Below, one piece after another: positions 47,956 to 55,714 of a stretch of 64,000 nucleotides of DNA. The DNA comes from Enterobacteriaceae bacterium UBA5654 (GTDB taxonomy: Bacteria; Pseudomonadota; Gammaproteobacteria; Enterobacterales; Enterobacteriaceae). Below the pieces are notes generated by a model that saw only the letters and a list, made by a program, of their open reading frames with translations, was not told where the DNA came from and did not search any database. Position numbers and translations under genes: made by a program. The stretch's first letter is position 1. Each line of letters starts with the position of its first letter. Location of the stretch: assembly GCA_002421005.1 (NCBI GenBank), contig DIJC01000013.1, positions 183,387 to 247,386 of the forward strand. Reading direction: 5' to 3'.

Positions 47956-48711
47956 TTAGCTAAGCACCGACATCATTTCCCGCAGCTGGCGGATCTCAAT
48001 CTGCCCCGGCGCTGAAACCTGGCCCGCCGCGCCAAAGGTCATGGCGGAGCCAAACAGTTTTCCCGTCACCCGACTGACGCCCCCTATTTTACCCATTGAC
48101 ATGGTGATCAGTGGCCGGGTGGCGAACTGCTGCTTCATGGTCAACGTGGCGTCGAGCAGCCGTAGCACATCTTCTGCGCACTGGGGCATAACGGCAATTT
48201 TAGGCAGATCGGCACCCAGATCCTGCATTCGCCGCAGGCGGTGGATAATCTCTTCTTTAGCGGGCGTTTTTTGGAAGTCATGGCTGCTCATAATGACCTT
48301 CACCCCCGACGCGTGAGCGGTGGCGATCGCGTCGCGGATACGCGTTTCATCATTGAACAGTTCAATATCAATAATATCGACCAGGCCGCTCACCGCTATC
48401 TGCTGGTTGAGGGCGAAATAGGCCTCTTCGGAGAGTTCGCATTCTCCGCCCTCTTTTTTGCTGCGAAAGGTAAAAATCAGCGGTATATGTGGCAAGGCCT
48501 GACGAATAGCCCGTAATGCATCGAGCACAAGGGATGAGGTGGCAACCTCAGCGTAATGATCGACGCGCCATTCAATAATATCGGCCCCCACCGTGGCGAG
48601 ATACTCTGCCTGGCTCTGTAATTCGTCGCGTGATTTACCTACCAGCGGGACACAAATCAGCGTTTCTCCTTCACGGAAAGTGATGTTTTTTACGGTAACC
48701 GATTTATCCAT
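47956..48711 (-). CDS. aroD: Type I 3-dehydroquinate dehydratase, extra copy
   Basis: Type I 3-dehydroquinase turns 3-dehydroquinate into 3-dehydroshikimate by a Schiff base, in the shikimate pathway or in quinate use. The catalytic set is present: EWRVDHY, FRSKKEGGE, the His of MSSHDFQKTP, the Schiff-base Lys in LPKIAVMPQ, Arg in GGVSRVTG, and APGQI. At 251 residues (start ATG 48711; an alternative at 48726 adds five) it is family length. This is not the usual aroD location in Enterobacteriaceae, where aroD lies near ydiB, so it is probably a second copy. It sits alone between two direct hok repeats. Confidence 0.9.
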   Translation of the reverse strand: MDKSVTVKNITFREGETLICVPLVGKSRDELQSQAEYLATVGADIIEWRVDHYAEVATSSLVLDALRAIRQALPHIPLIFTFRSKKEGGECELSEEAYFALNQQIAVSGLVDIIDIELFNDETRIRDAIATAHASGVKVIMSSHDFQKTPAKEEIIHRLRRMQDLGADLPKIAVMPQCAEDVLRLLDATLTMKQQFATRPLITMSMGKIGGVSRVTGKLFGSAMTFGAAGQVSAPGQIEIRQLREMMSVLS

Positions 48712-48861
48712 TGTTATCTCTGTCATCTTTTTTAGATCAGCTGACGCTGACGATAGCCGATATTACGCGGGATCACAAAATCTGTTCTGAATGAAATTCT
48801 GGAAGGCAACGCGTAAAAACGAGACGACAGGAGTTACAGCAGAGAATAGCAGGCATAGAGT

Positions 48862-49047
48862 GTGCGACGGGTGCCTGAGGCTGTATGCCTTTGGCGCTGG
48901 CTGAATGGCATGCAGAGAAAAGCCCCACCCGACTTTAAATCGAATGAGGCCAATTCCATGCATATACAACATGAGAATAGCCTCTTAACTGCTGGAAAGC
49001 AACGAAGGAGGCTGGAATGCCGCAACGTTATCTGCTGTACGGACTGA
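48862..49047 (+). CDS. Mok-like overlapping frame of the Hok cassette, copy 2
   Basis: This is the counterpart of the 47577-47762 frame, in the same place relative to hok. It starts with GTG where copy 1 has TTG, and residue changes are DSKS to DFKS and HEQH to HIQH. Translation here should be coupled to that of the downstream toxin if the cassette works like hok/sok. Confidence 0.45.
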   Translation: MRRVPEAVCLWRWLNGMQRKAPPDFKSNEANSMHIQHENSLLTAGKQRRRLECRNVICCTD

Positions 49048-49169
49048 TAGTGATTTGCATCACTATTCTGCTGTTTACCTGGATGGTACGCGACTCGCTG
49101 TGTGAGCTGCAAATGAAACAGGGAAAAACGGAGCTTGCGGCGGTTTTAGCCTACGAAGTTAAACGTTAA
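49017..49169 (+). CDS. hokA: HokA-like type I toxin, copy 2
   Basis: The 50-residue frame is identical in sequence to the toxin in copy 1, including its AAGGAGG ribosome site. Both are therefore likely functional or recently duplicated. With the same antisense region, each cassette's Sok RNA should be able to silence the other's toxin mRNA. Confidence 0.88.
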   Translation: MPQRYLLYGLIVICITILLFTWMVRDSLCELQMKQGKTELAAVLAYEVKR

Positions 49170-49236
49170 GAGCTGAACGGCGGGGGCGTGTTTTTCCCCG
49201 CCGCTCATGAAGTCACTGCATCCTCAACGCACCCCT

Positions 49237-50595
49237 CTACACCCCTGCTGCGGGTGTCGCCCTGAAGGCATTGACCGTCCTGTCCATCACCACTTCAGTA
49301 TCGCTTGCCGAATCAAGGATAGTGTTGTGCCGGGAGGCTTTTTCAATCACAACCGCGCTGACATCCAGCGCCGTCAGCCTGTCCGTCGTCAGTAACGCCT
49401 CTACCTGGGCAGTAAAACAGGACGCATCCACTGCCGCCGTCTGCGTGTCAGCGGTTTCGGTGGTGGCAACAATATGATTACTGGCAAGATAATTTCCCTG
49501 CCCGGACACGAGGCGAACGATCACCGGCTTGCTGCCCGATGGCTGGATGTATTGCTGGTCTATCGTTTCTGAAATATGGTTGGCAACGATCGAATTATGG
49601 CTGCCATTGATATGCAGCAGGCCATATAAATCATCGAGGCCATTGTCGTATGTCTGCATCGGCGGCCAGGGTTCACGATCGCGTAAAAAATGATTGGCAG
49701 ATACCAGGTTTTCCGTGCAGTTATTCTCAAATACCAGCATCCCCGGATAGAAGGAATGGAAGCGGTTGCTGGTCACGGTTGAACGCACCACGCCAGAAAA
49801 ATGGAGGCTGCTGGCACCGCGCGGGAAAATATTGTTGGCTGCAATTAACAGGCCGCCAAAATTCTGCGCGTAAATGGAATATCCTTTATAGCCCGCCCCC
49901 ATCAGATTATCGGTGATCTTTGATGCCTGTCCTGCCCCCCGTAATTCGAGGCAGTTACCGCATTCCGCGATAAAATTATCATGAACGGTAAGCGCATCTG
50001 AATAATACGTCGTGATGCCATGCTCCAGGTAGATCAGCCCCATCCCGGTAATGCGAAAGGAGTCATGGGGGCTTTCAATATAAATGCCCGTTTTGCCATT
50101 CACATAGGTGTTTTCTGGATCGTTTTTTCCTGAACCATCATCAACAAAATGCAAACCATCGATGCAAAAATCGGCAAATTCAACCGAGCTGATGCGAGGC
50201 TCTCCGCGACGCTTAACGTAAAACGCGGCCCCGGCATGCTCATCATCATCCGTTGCCGGGCTAAGGTCGACAAGGATGCGGCTGCCGCCAGGCCATAGCT
50301 CGTGTAAGTTTTTCCATTCACTCGCGGGCGTATTAAAACGGATGCTGGAAGAAACAAACCCGTGCCCGGAGCCTTTGATTTTCAGATAGCTAATATCAAT
50401 GACGATCTGGCTGCGTAAATGATAGTCTCCCGGTGGAATATAAATTACCGCACCCGGTTTTCCTCCCTCGTTAATATCAGTCGCGGTTTGTCTTTTTTTG
50501 ATATCGAAAATGATACTGTTAATCACTTCGCCGATGTCTTCACAGGGATCGCCCACGTTCCATTGCGTCACATCGTAATAATTTTTACCTGTCAT
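49237..50595 (-). CDS. GH91 enzyme: difructose-anhydride hydrolase or inulin fructotransferase
   Basis: The 452-residue protein matches the GH91 right-handed beta-helix family. From memory of Arthrobacter inulin fructotransferase, the shared landmarks are PPGDYHLRSQIVIDISYL, RRGEPRIS, FCIDGLHF, GKTGIYIESPHDSF, AECGNCLELRGAGQA and YPGML. The catalytic acid pair is visible as Asp200 and Glu211, the 11-residue spacing of the family. There is no signal peptide, unlike secreted inulin fructotransferases, so it should be cytoplasmic. GH91 also contains difructose-anhydride-III hydrolases, and with the permease and GH32 gene this function fits better. It is third in the operon, 24 bases after the GH32 gene. 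Confidence 0.85.
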   Translation of the reverse strand: MTGKNYYDVTQWNVGDPCEDIGEVINSIIFDIKKRQTATDINEGGKPGAVIYIPPGDYHLRSQIVIDISYLKIKGSGHGFVSSSIRFNTPASEWKNLHELWPGGSRILVDLSPATDDDEHAGAAFYVKRRGEPRISSVEFADFCIDGLHFVDDGSGKNDPENTYVNGKTGIYIESPHDSFRITGMGLIYLEHGITTYYSDALTVHDNFIAECGNCLELRGAGQASKITDNLMGAGYKGYSIYAQNFGGLLIAANNIFPRGASSLHFSGVVRSTVTSNRFHSFYPGMLVFENNCTENLVSANHFLRDREPWPPMQTYDNGLDDLYGLLHINGSHNSIVANHISETIDQQYIQPSGSKPVIVRLVSGQGNYLASNHIVATTETADTQTAAVDASCFTAQVEALLTTDRLTALDVSAVVIEKASRHNTILDSASDTEVVMDRTVNAFRATPAAGV

Positions 50596-50618
50596 TATTT
50601 ATCCTCCTGCTAATAAAT

Positions 50619-52307
50619 TTATTCTTCCACGTACGTTGCCCGATAGCGGGTAAGCACGGCTGACGCGCCGCTAATCTGAACGCCGGTTAAATGACTGCAT
50701 GAGTAATAGCGCCGCGTGCCGCATACGCTGCCCTGATGGGCAAAGACCTCAACGATCCCGGCATCAAAGCACAGCGTCACATCGCCAGCGGCGGCGAGCG
50801 GGGCGTGGTAGCGTCCGTCATCCACGCCGTGTTCCCGCAGCGTCAAATTTTTGCCGTCATAGTCCAGGCTGATTTGCTGACCGCTATCACCGGTGAGCAT
50901 CAGATGGAAAAGAGCGGCAGGCGTGAAGACGATCGTGCAGGCCTTGCAACCTTCACGACAGGTCCAGCGGTGATGATCGGGCAGTATCTCCCGGCTTAAG
51001 ATCAGCGATTCGGGTGGCAGAACGGGCGTCATGCAAAGCTGCTGCCGGGTATTCAGATGAAAGCGACGCGGCAATGACATCTCTCCGCTGTAAGCTGAAT
51101 CAACATTTTTCTGCGTCGCCCAGTTATAGAGCCAGGCAAAACCCGTTCGGCTGTCTTCTTCGCCCCAGGTCTGCAAAGCATAGAAATCGGTGCCAAAATC
51201 CAGCATTTGCAGCGGTTGGGAGGAAGGTGTGAAGAAGCCCCGGCAGAAATCACCGGTTTGCGCGAACAGGATATTATGCCGACCGGTGACAGGCTCCGTG
51301 TAACCGACCACGCTGATGATCAATACCCAGATACCGTCGAGGCAGTAAAAGTCCGGGCATTCAATGCTACGTCCGCCGTTTTCACGAAAATACGCGGGAG
51401 CCACATACAAAACGTGGTGAAATGTCCAGTGCTCACTGTCCAGGGAATGAAACAGCAGCATGGCCGGATCGCCGTTAACCGCTGCGCCAAGAATCATATA
51501 AAAAGTGGCATCGGCTTCCTCATACCAGACTTTCGGATCGCGAAAATCGCAATCGACGCCGGGTGGGAGTTCGGTCAAGGCGGTTTTTACCAGCGCGGGT
51601 TTATCGTAATCCGGATGTGGTACGGCCATCTTCTGAATTTCGCGGTAGTCGCGGTACAGATCGTAAGCCGGAAGGCGTTCGGTGTACCAGAAGCGGGCCT
51701 GGCCCTGTTTATCGGTATATGCGCTACCGGAGAACGCGCCGCCGGTCGCCCCGAGCGCCGCCAGATTTTGCTCCGGTTGCAGAAAGACGGGATAGTGTCG
51801 CCAGTGGTAAAGATCGCGGCTGACCGCGTGCCCCCAGTGCATCGGTCCCCACTGGGTTGAATGGGGATGATATTGATAAAACAGATGCCACTCGTCGCCT
51901 TTACGATGCAGGCCGTTGGGATCGTTCATCCAGCCCGTGCGCGGTGAGAAGTGCAGCGCCGGGCGTAACGGCTCCTGCTGATACCAACGCGCCGTGTCGT
52001 GGTCGTTCAACAGGCGAAAATCATCGGGTTGGGTGGAGATAAAGGTGACGCCGTTGCCCGGCAGCGAATCCGGGTGCCAGCTGTAGCACAGCGAAATCTC
52101 GCTATACGCAGGCCGCCATTCAATACTGGCAACGCCATCCTGACAGGCAGTCCAGCTAAAATACTGGAAATAACGTGCTGCCCCGACGATCTTAAAAACC
52201 TCTTTGCCATTAATACTTATGGCGAACAGAGCCTGTACTGCTGGCTGCGTCTCTTTCAGCCATAAATCCAGGCGCTGGCCGTGCTTAACATTCAATAACA
52301 GCATCAT
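50619..52307 (-). CDS. Glycoside hydrolase family 32 fructosidase with N-terminal extension
   Basis: The GH32 catalytic triad is plain: WMNDPNG with nucleophile Asp129, FRDPKV with Arg256-Asp257, and the acid/base Glu316 in IECPDFY. Such enzymes cut fructosyl linkages of sucrose, inulin, levan or inulobiose. The first 110 residues form an extra, beta-rich segment not found in SacA-type enzymes. No signal peptide is present, so it acts on imported substrate. It starts 3 bases after the permease stop with AGGA upstream and precedes the GH91 gene. A likely substrate is the inulobiose that a GH91 hydrolase would release. Confidence 0.88.
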   Translation of the reverse strand: MMLLLNVKHGQRLDLWLKETQPAVQALFAISINGKEVFKIVGAARYFQYFSWTACQDGVASIEWRPAYSEISLCYSWHPDSLPGNGVTFISTQPDDFRLLNDHDTARWYQQEPLRPALHFSPRTGWMNDPNGLHRKGDEWHLFYQYHPHSTQWGPMHWGHAVSRDLYHWRHYPVFLQPEQNLAALGATGGAFSGSAYTDKQGQARFWYTERLPAYDLYRDYREIQKMAVPHPDYDKPALVKTALTELPPGVDCDFRDPKVWYEEADATFYMILGAAVNGDPAMLLFHSLDSEHWTFHHVLYVAPAYFRENGGRSIECPDFYCLDGIWVLIISVVGYTEPVTGRHNILFAQTGDFCRGFFTPSSQPLQMLDFGTDFYALQTWGEEDSRTGFAWLYNWATQKNVDSAYSGEMSLPRRFHLNTRQQLCMTPVLPPESLILSREILPDHHRWTCREGCKACTIVFTPAALFHLMLTGDSGQQISLDYDGKNLTLREHGVDDGRYHAPLAAAGDVTLCFDAGIVEVFAHQGSVCGTRRYYSCSHLTGVQISGASAVLTRYRATYVEE

Positions 52308-52310
52308 TTT

Positions 52311-53711
52311 TTATTCCTGTGAATGCGGTTGGCAACGCGTTAATTCGCGTTTGGCAAGGTCAGTTTTAATTTTTTCAAGGAAGGTATTATTCAGTTTGAA
52401 ATAGCGCACCATAAATACGCTGATGAAGTAGCTCACCATCGGCAGCAGCGAAAACATAATAATAATGCCCTGAATGGTTTGCGGGTTTTGTTCTGGTTTA
52501 TTGGCGATATAACCGGTGTAAGCCAGAATCCAGGCCACGATTGCCCCGGCGATGGCCAGCCCCATTTTCAACATAAACAGATTGCCTGCAAACGAGATCC
52601 CGGTAAGGCGTTTGCCGAATTTCCAGTCACCATAGTCATCGACGTCAGACATCATGCCCCACAATATCGGACCAGCCTGGATAAGATGCAGAATATTAAT
52701 GATGATAAATAAAGTGAGTAATGGCAGCAGGGAATGGGGATTAACAAACCACAGGGCCAGAGAAAGTAAACCGAGGATGATATTGAGCGTCTGGAACAGT
52801 TTAATTTTATCGAAGCGGTCTGTCAGTGGTTTAGCGATAATGCTGCCCAGCATACTACAGGCGACGCCAAGTCCCATAAAGAAAGTGATAAATCCGACAG
52901 AGGCTTGCATTACGTAGGTCGCATAATAAATGGTTACCGCACCGCGAATAAATGCCGGAAAGACGTTTAAAAAGGTAATTGAAATCATCAATAACCACTG
53001 ATCGTTTTTGACGATATCTTTCAGGTCCCGCAGTAATGAATCATTGCTTTTCACTGATACGACGCGCTCTTTGATGCTGGCGAAGCAGAACAGAAACATC
53101 AGCGTACCCGCAGCACCCATAATCATCATGGTTAGCTGGAAACCGGAAGCCCGGTCGCCGTTACCGAGCCAGTCAGTTAATGGCAGGATAGAGGAGGAGA
53201 TAATCAGCGTTGCCAAACCGTTCAGGAAGAAACGCCATGATAAACAGCCCATTCGCTCTTTTTGGTTGAGCGTAATCACGCCAGCAACGGAACAGTAGGG
53301 AATATTAATCGCGGTGTAAATTAGCGACATCACAATATACGTTGCCCAGGCATAGAGGATTTTTCCATTCATGCTCAGGTCAGGCGTGGTAAACATGACG
53401 GCGGCACCTAAACCAAACGGTAAGGCCATCCAGAGTAACCACGGACGAAATTTTCCCCAGCGGCTTTGGGTTCGATCGCAAATCGCCCCCATCAGCGGGT
53501 CGGTAAAGGTATCAAAAATACGCACGACGAGAAACAGTGTGCCGACAATTCCGGCATCAAGGCCATACACATCGGTATAAAACCAGGTCAGATACAGCGC
53601 CAGCACGCTCCAGATCATACACGATCCGGCATCGCCCATCCCGTAGCCTATTTTCTCTCGCAAACTTATTTTTCCGTATGCGTTTTGCTTATCCATTGCA
53701 GTAACAGACAT
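52311..53711 (-). CDS. GPH-family (MelB-like) sugar permease
   Basis: This 466-residue protein is a glycoside-pentoside-hexuronide cation symporter with 12 hydrophobic spans. It has the family signatures YGMGDAGSCMIW, FDTFTDPLMGAICDRT and SRWGKFRPW near the N-terminus, with the aspartates used for cation coupling. These carriers import di- or oligosaccharides unphosphorylated. GAGGTG precedes the ATG. It leads the GH32-GH91 operon, so it probably imports the sugar those enzymes break. The particular sugar cannot be read from the sequence. Confidence 0.88.
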   Translation of the reverse strand: MSVTAMDKQNAYGKISLREKIGYGMGDAGSCMIWSVLALYLTWFYTDVYGLDAGIVGTLFLVVRIFDTFTDPLMGAICDRTQSRWGKFRPWLLWMALPFGLGAAVMFTTPDLSMNGKILYAWATYIVMSLIYTAINIPYCSVAGVITLNQKERMGCLSWRFFLNGLATLIISSSILPLTDWLGNGDRASGFQLTMMIMGAAGTLMFLFCFASIKERVVSVKSNDSLLRDLKDIVKNDQWLLMISITFLNVFPAFIRGAVTIYYATYVMQASVGFITFFMGLGVACSMLGSIIAKPLTDRFDKIKLFQTLNIILGLLSLALWFVNPHSLLPLLTLFIIINILHLIQAGPILWGMMSDVDDYGDWKFGKRLTGISFAGNLFMLKMGLAIAGAIVAWILAYTGYIANKPEQNPQTIQGIIIMFSLLPMVSYFISVFMVRYFKLNNTFLEKIKTDLAKRELTRCQPHSQE

Positions 53712-53741
53712 AATTACACCTCTTTGTGTGCAGTCATAAAT

Positions 53742-53761
53742 ACAGGCAAATAAATGCCTGT
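53742..53761. promoter_or_regulatory. Inverted repeat before the permease gene
   Basis: ACAGGCA-AATAAA-TGCCTGT is a perfect 7-bp inverted repeat with a 6-bp spacer. It lies between the lacI-type stop and the permease start, 30 bp before the latter. It could be an operator or the lacI-type gene's hairpin terminator; no T-run follows, which favours an operator. Confidence 0.4.
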
Positions 53762-53788
53762 GATAAAAATGGGGCAGTGAAATAAAAT

Positions 53789-54799
53789 CTACAGGGTGGT
53801 CATAGTAATATCGATGCTACTGTCCCGTATCATGAGTCGGGAGACAATTTCATACATTTCGATGCTTTCCTGACGATGTTTATTTTTAACTAATTGAAAT
53901 GCCAGATGGGCAATTTCATTGATCGGTTGCGCCACGCTGGTTATTTTTTTAGTTTGCGCCAGTAAGGTATTATCGAAACTGGCAATGGCGATATCTCCGG
54001 GAACAATAATGCCCCTTTCTTTCAGACCCTCTATAATATAACTGGCGACGACATCGTTATAGACTAAAAGGGATGCGCAGGGTTGCTGTCCTGAAGCCAG
54101 TTTTTCAATGATGACATCAAGGATATGAATATGCCCTGATATTTTTTCGCCTTCTCCTTTACTGATCCAGAACTGGTTTTCTTTGGCGATGGTCAGACCG
54201 TGACTGGCGATCTTTTTACTATAAGAAGAGACTTTTCGGTTATCGACACCCTGTTGGGCGACAAATCCAAAAGAGGTACATCCCGTGTGGATGAAATGTT
54301 CTGCTATGCTTTCCGCGCCCTTTGCCTGATTAATCGACACGGAATTAAAAAAACGCGATACCTGCGTGACCACCGCGACCGGAATGTTGGTTATCGTCAA
54401 CCACTCTGAAAGCCCGGCCTCGGCTTCGGTCGGCACCCACAGCAGGCTGTCGATTCCCATCCCAACCAGCGTGTGAATAATTTGTTTATCCTGCTGCGGC
54501 TGGTTTTGATGAGTTTTAACGATTATTGACTTTCCAATGTGTTTTGCTTCTTCTTCAAATGTGGCTAACAACTCACAGAAATGCGGATTAACCAGATTCG
54601 GTAATACCACACCCACCAGCCCGGAACATTTCCCGCTAAGTTGAAACGCGCTTTTATCTGGCACATAACAAAGATAATCCATCGCATCGTGTACCGCTTT
54701 GCGGGTTTCCTGAACCACACCGGGATGGTTATTGATAACCCGTGACACGGTGGCAGTAGAGACTCCGGCTCTTTTTGCTACATCTTTCAGTGATGCCAT
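53789..54799 (-). CDS. LacI-family regulator of the permease-GH32-GH91 operon
   Basis: This protein of 336 residues has the LacI helix-turn-helix (SLKDVAKRAGVSTATVSRVI, about 3-22), the hinge segment KSAFQLSGK, and a periplasmic-binding-like effector domain. The start at 54799 places the HTH at once; upstream codons to 54874 run over the candidate CRP site. It is upstream of, and on the same strand as, the permease operon, 77 bp away. It should repress the operon until its sugar ligand (possibly fructose-containing) is bound. Confidence 0.88.
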   Translation of the reverse strand: MASLKDVAKRAGVSTATVSRVINNHPGVVQETRKAVHDAMDYLCYVPDKSAFQLSGKCSGLVGVVLPNLVNPHFCELLATFEEEAKHIGKSIIVKTHQNQPQQDKQIIHTLVGMGIDSLLWVPTEAEAGLSEWLTITNIPVAVVTQVSRFFNSVSINQAKGAESIAEHFIHTGCTSFGFVAQQGVDNRKVSSYSKKIASHGLTIAKENQFWISKGEGEKISGHIHILDVIIEKLASGQQPCASLLVYNDVVASYIIEGLKERGIIVPGDIAIASFDNTLLAQTKKITSVAQPINEIAHLAFQLVKNKHRQESIEMYEIVSRLMIRDSSIDITMTTL

Positions 54800-55065
54800 A
54801 GTGATTAAATGTGTTGTCCATAAGATAAAAGAACTATAAGTGGCGAGCGCGGGAGAAAATGTAAGCCAGTTCACATGTTGTTGCGTTACATAAAACGCCG
54901 CTGGCTATCGCAGTTTTATTACTACTGAAATCCTGTGCGCCAAGGAAGCCCGTAACAGGTTTACTAAAAATTATTCTGTTTAATAACAGGGCGGGGGAGA
55001 GAAATAACGCGGCTGGTAATGTTCAGGTCAATCCAAAAAGAGGCAGGTGAGCAGATCCCTGGGCA
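54800..55065. other. Spacer between the island regulator and leuD
   Basis: About 270 bp hold the regulator's promoter and a CRP-like site at the left end and the leuABCD terminator at the right. I see no gene and no attachment-site repeat at this island edge. Confidence 0.5.
54860..54875 (-). promoter_or_regulatory. CRP-like site upstream of the island LacI gene
   Basis: TGTGAACTGGCTTACA matches the CRP consensus TGTGA-N6-TCACA at 9 of 10 fixed positions. It is 61-76 bp before the regulator start, a common activating distance. Confidence 0.55.
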
Positions 55066-55093
55066 ATAAAAAAACAGGGGCCGCTGGCCCCCG
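55066..55093 (-). terminator. Terminator of leuABCD
   Basis: On the minus strand GGGGGCC-AGC-GGCCCC is followed by TGTTTTTTTATT. It lies a few bases past the leuD stop. Confidence 0.9.
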
Positions 55094-55098
55094 ATAGA

Positions 55099-55704
55099 TT
55101 AGTTCATAAACGCGGGCTGCTTATTTTCGTAAGTGGCAATGGCGTCGTCATGCTGCAACGTCAGACCAATACTGTCGAGGCCATTTAACATGCAGTGGCG
55201 GCGGAAAGCGTCAATGTTAAAACGGTAGGATTTATCACCCGCTTTCACCATCTGCGCTTCCAAGTCGACCTCAAAGGTGATGCCCGGTCGGGATTGCACC
55301 AGCGTAAACAGTTCATCAACCTGCTCATCGCTGAGCGTGACCGGCAGTAACTGGTTATTAAAACTGTTGCCATAGAAGATGTCGGCGAAGCTCGGCGCGA
55401 TCACCACTTTAAAGCCATAATCGGTCAGCGCCCACGGTGCATGCTCGCGTGAGGAACCGCAGCCAAAGTTTTCCCGCGCCAGCAGGATCGACGCGCCTTT
55501 GTACTGCGGAAAGTTCAGCACAAATTCCGGGTTTGGCTGCTGACCATTTTCATCCAGAAAACGCCAGTCGTTGAACAGATGCGCGCCAAAACCGGTGCGC
55601 GTTACCTTCTGCAAAAACTGCTTTGGAATGATGGCGTCGGTATCGACGTTAGCGGCATCCAGCGGAACCACCAGGCCAGTGTGTTGGGTAAATTTCTCTG
55701 CCAC
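55099..55704 (-). CDS. leuD: 3-isopropylmalate dehydratase small subunit
   Basis: LeuD pairs with LeuC to isomerise 2- to 3-isopropylmalate through isopropylmaleate. The 201 residues begin MAEKFTQHTGLVVPLDAANV and contain the swivel-domain motif FGCGSSREHAPW. It is the last gene of leuABCD, 10 bp after leuC. Confidence 0.98.
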   Translation of the reverse strand: MAEKFTQHTGLVVPLDAANVDTDAIIPKQFLQKVTRTGFGAHLFNDWRFLDENGQQPNPEFVLNFPQYKGASILLARENFGCGSSREHAPWALTDYGFKVVIAPSFADIFYGNSFNNQLLPVTLSDEQVDELFTLVQSRPGITFEVDLEAQMVKAGDKSYRFNIDAFRRHCMLNGLDSIGLTLQHDDAIATYENKQPAFMN

Positions 55705-55714
55705 GATGTGCTCC

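Larger units (their letters stand above)
48793..49234 (+). repeat. 442-bp direct repeat, copy 2 (HokA toxin cassette)
   Basis: This is the second copy of 47508-47949, in the same orientation. Its left end is about 80 bp from the aroD start and its right end abuts the GH91 gene, whose stop lies at 49237-49239. The copy-specific changes lie mostly in the leader before the toxin. The antisense-bearing part (about 47578-47649 in copy 1) is identical in both. Confidence 0.95.

Noticed and set aside
47496..54900. Island as an integrated phage or transposon
   Set aside because: I found no integrase, transposase, tRNA gene or terminal attachment repeat at either edge. The only repeats are the two internal hok cassettes.
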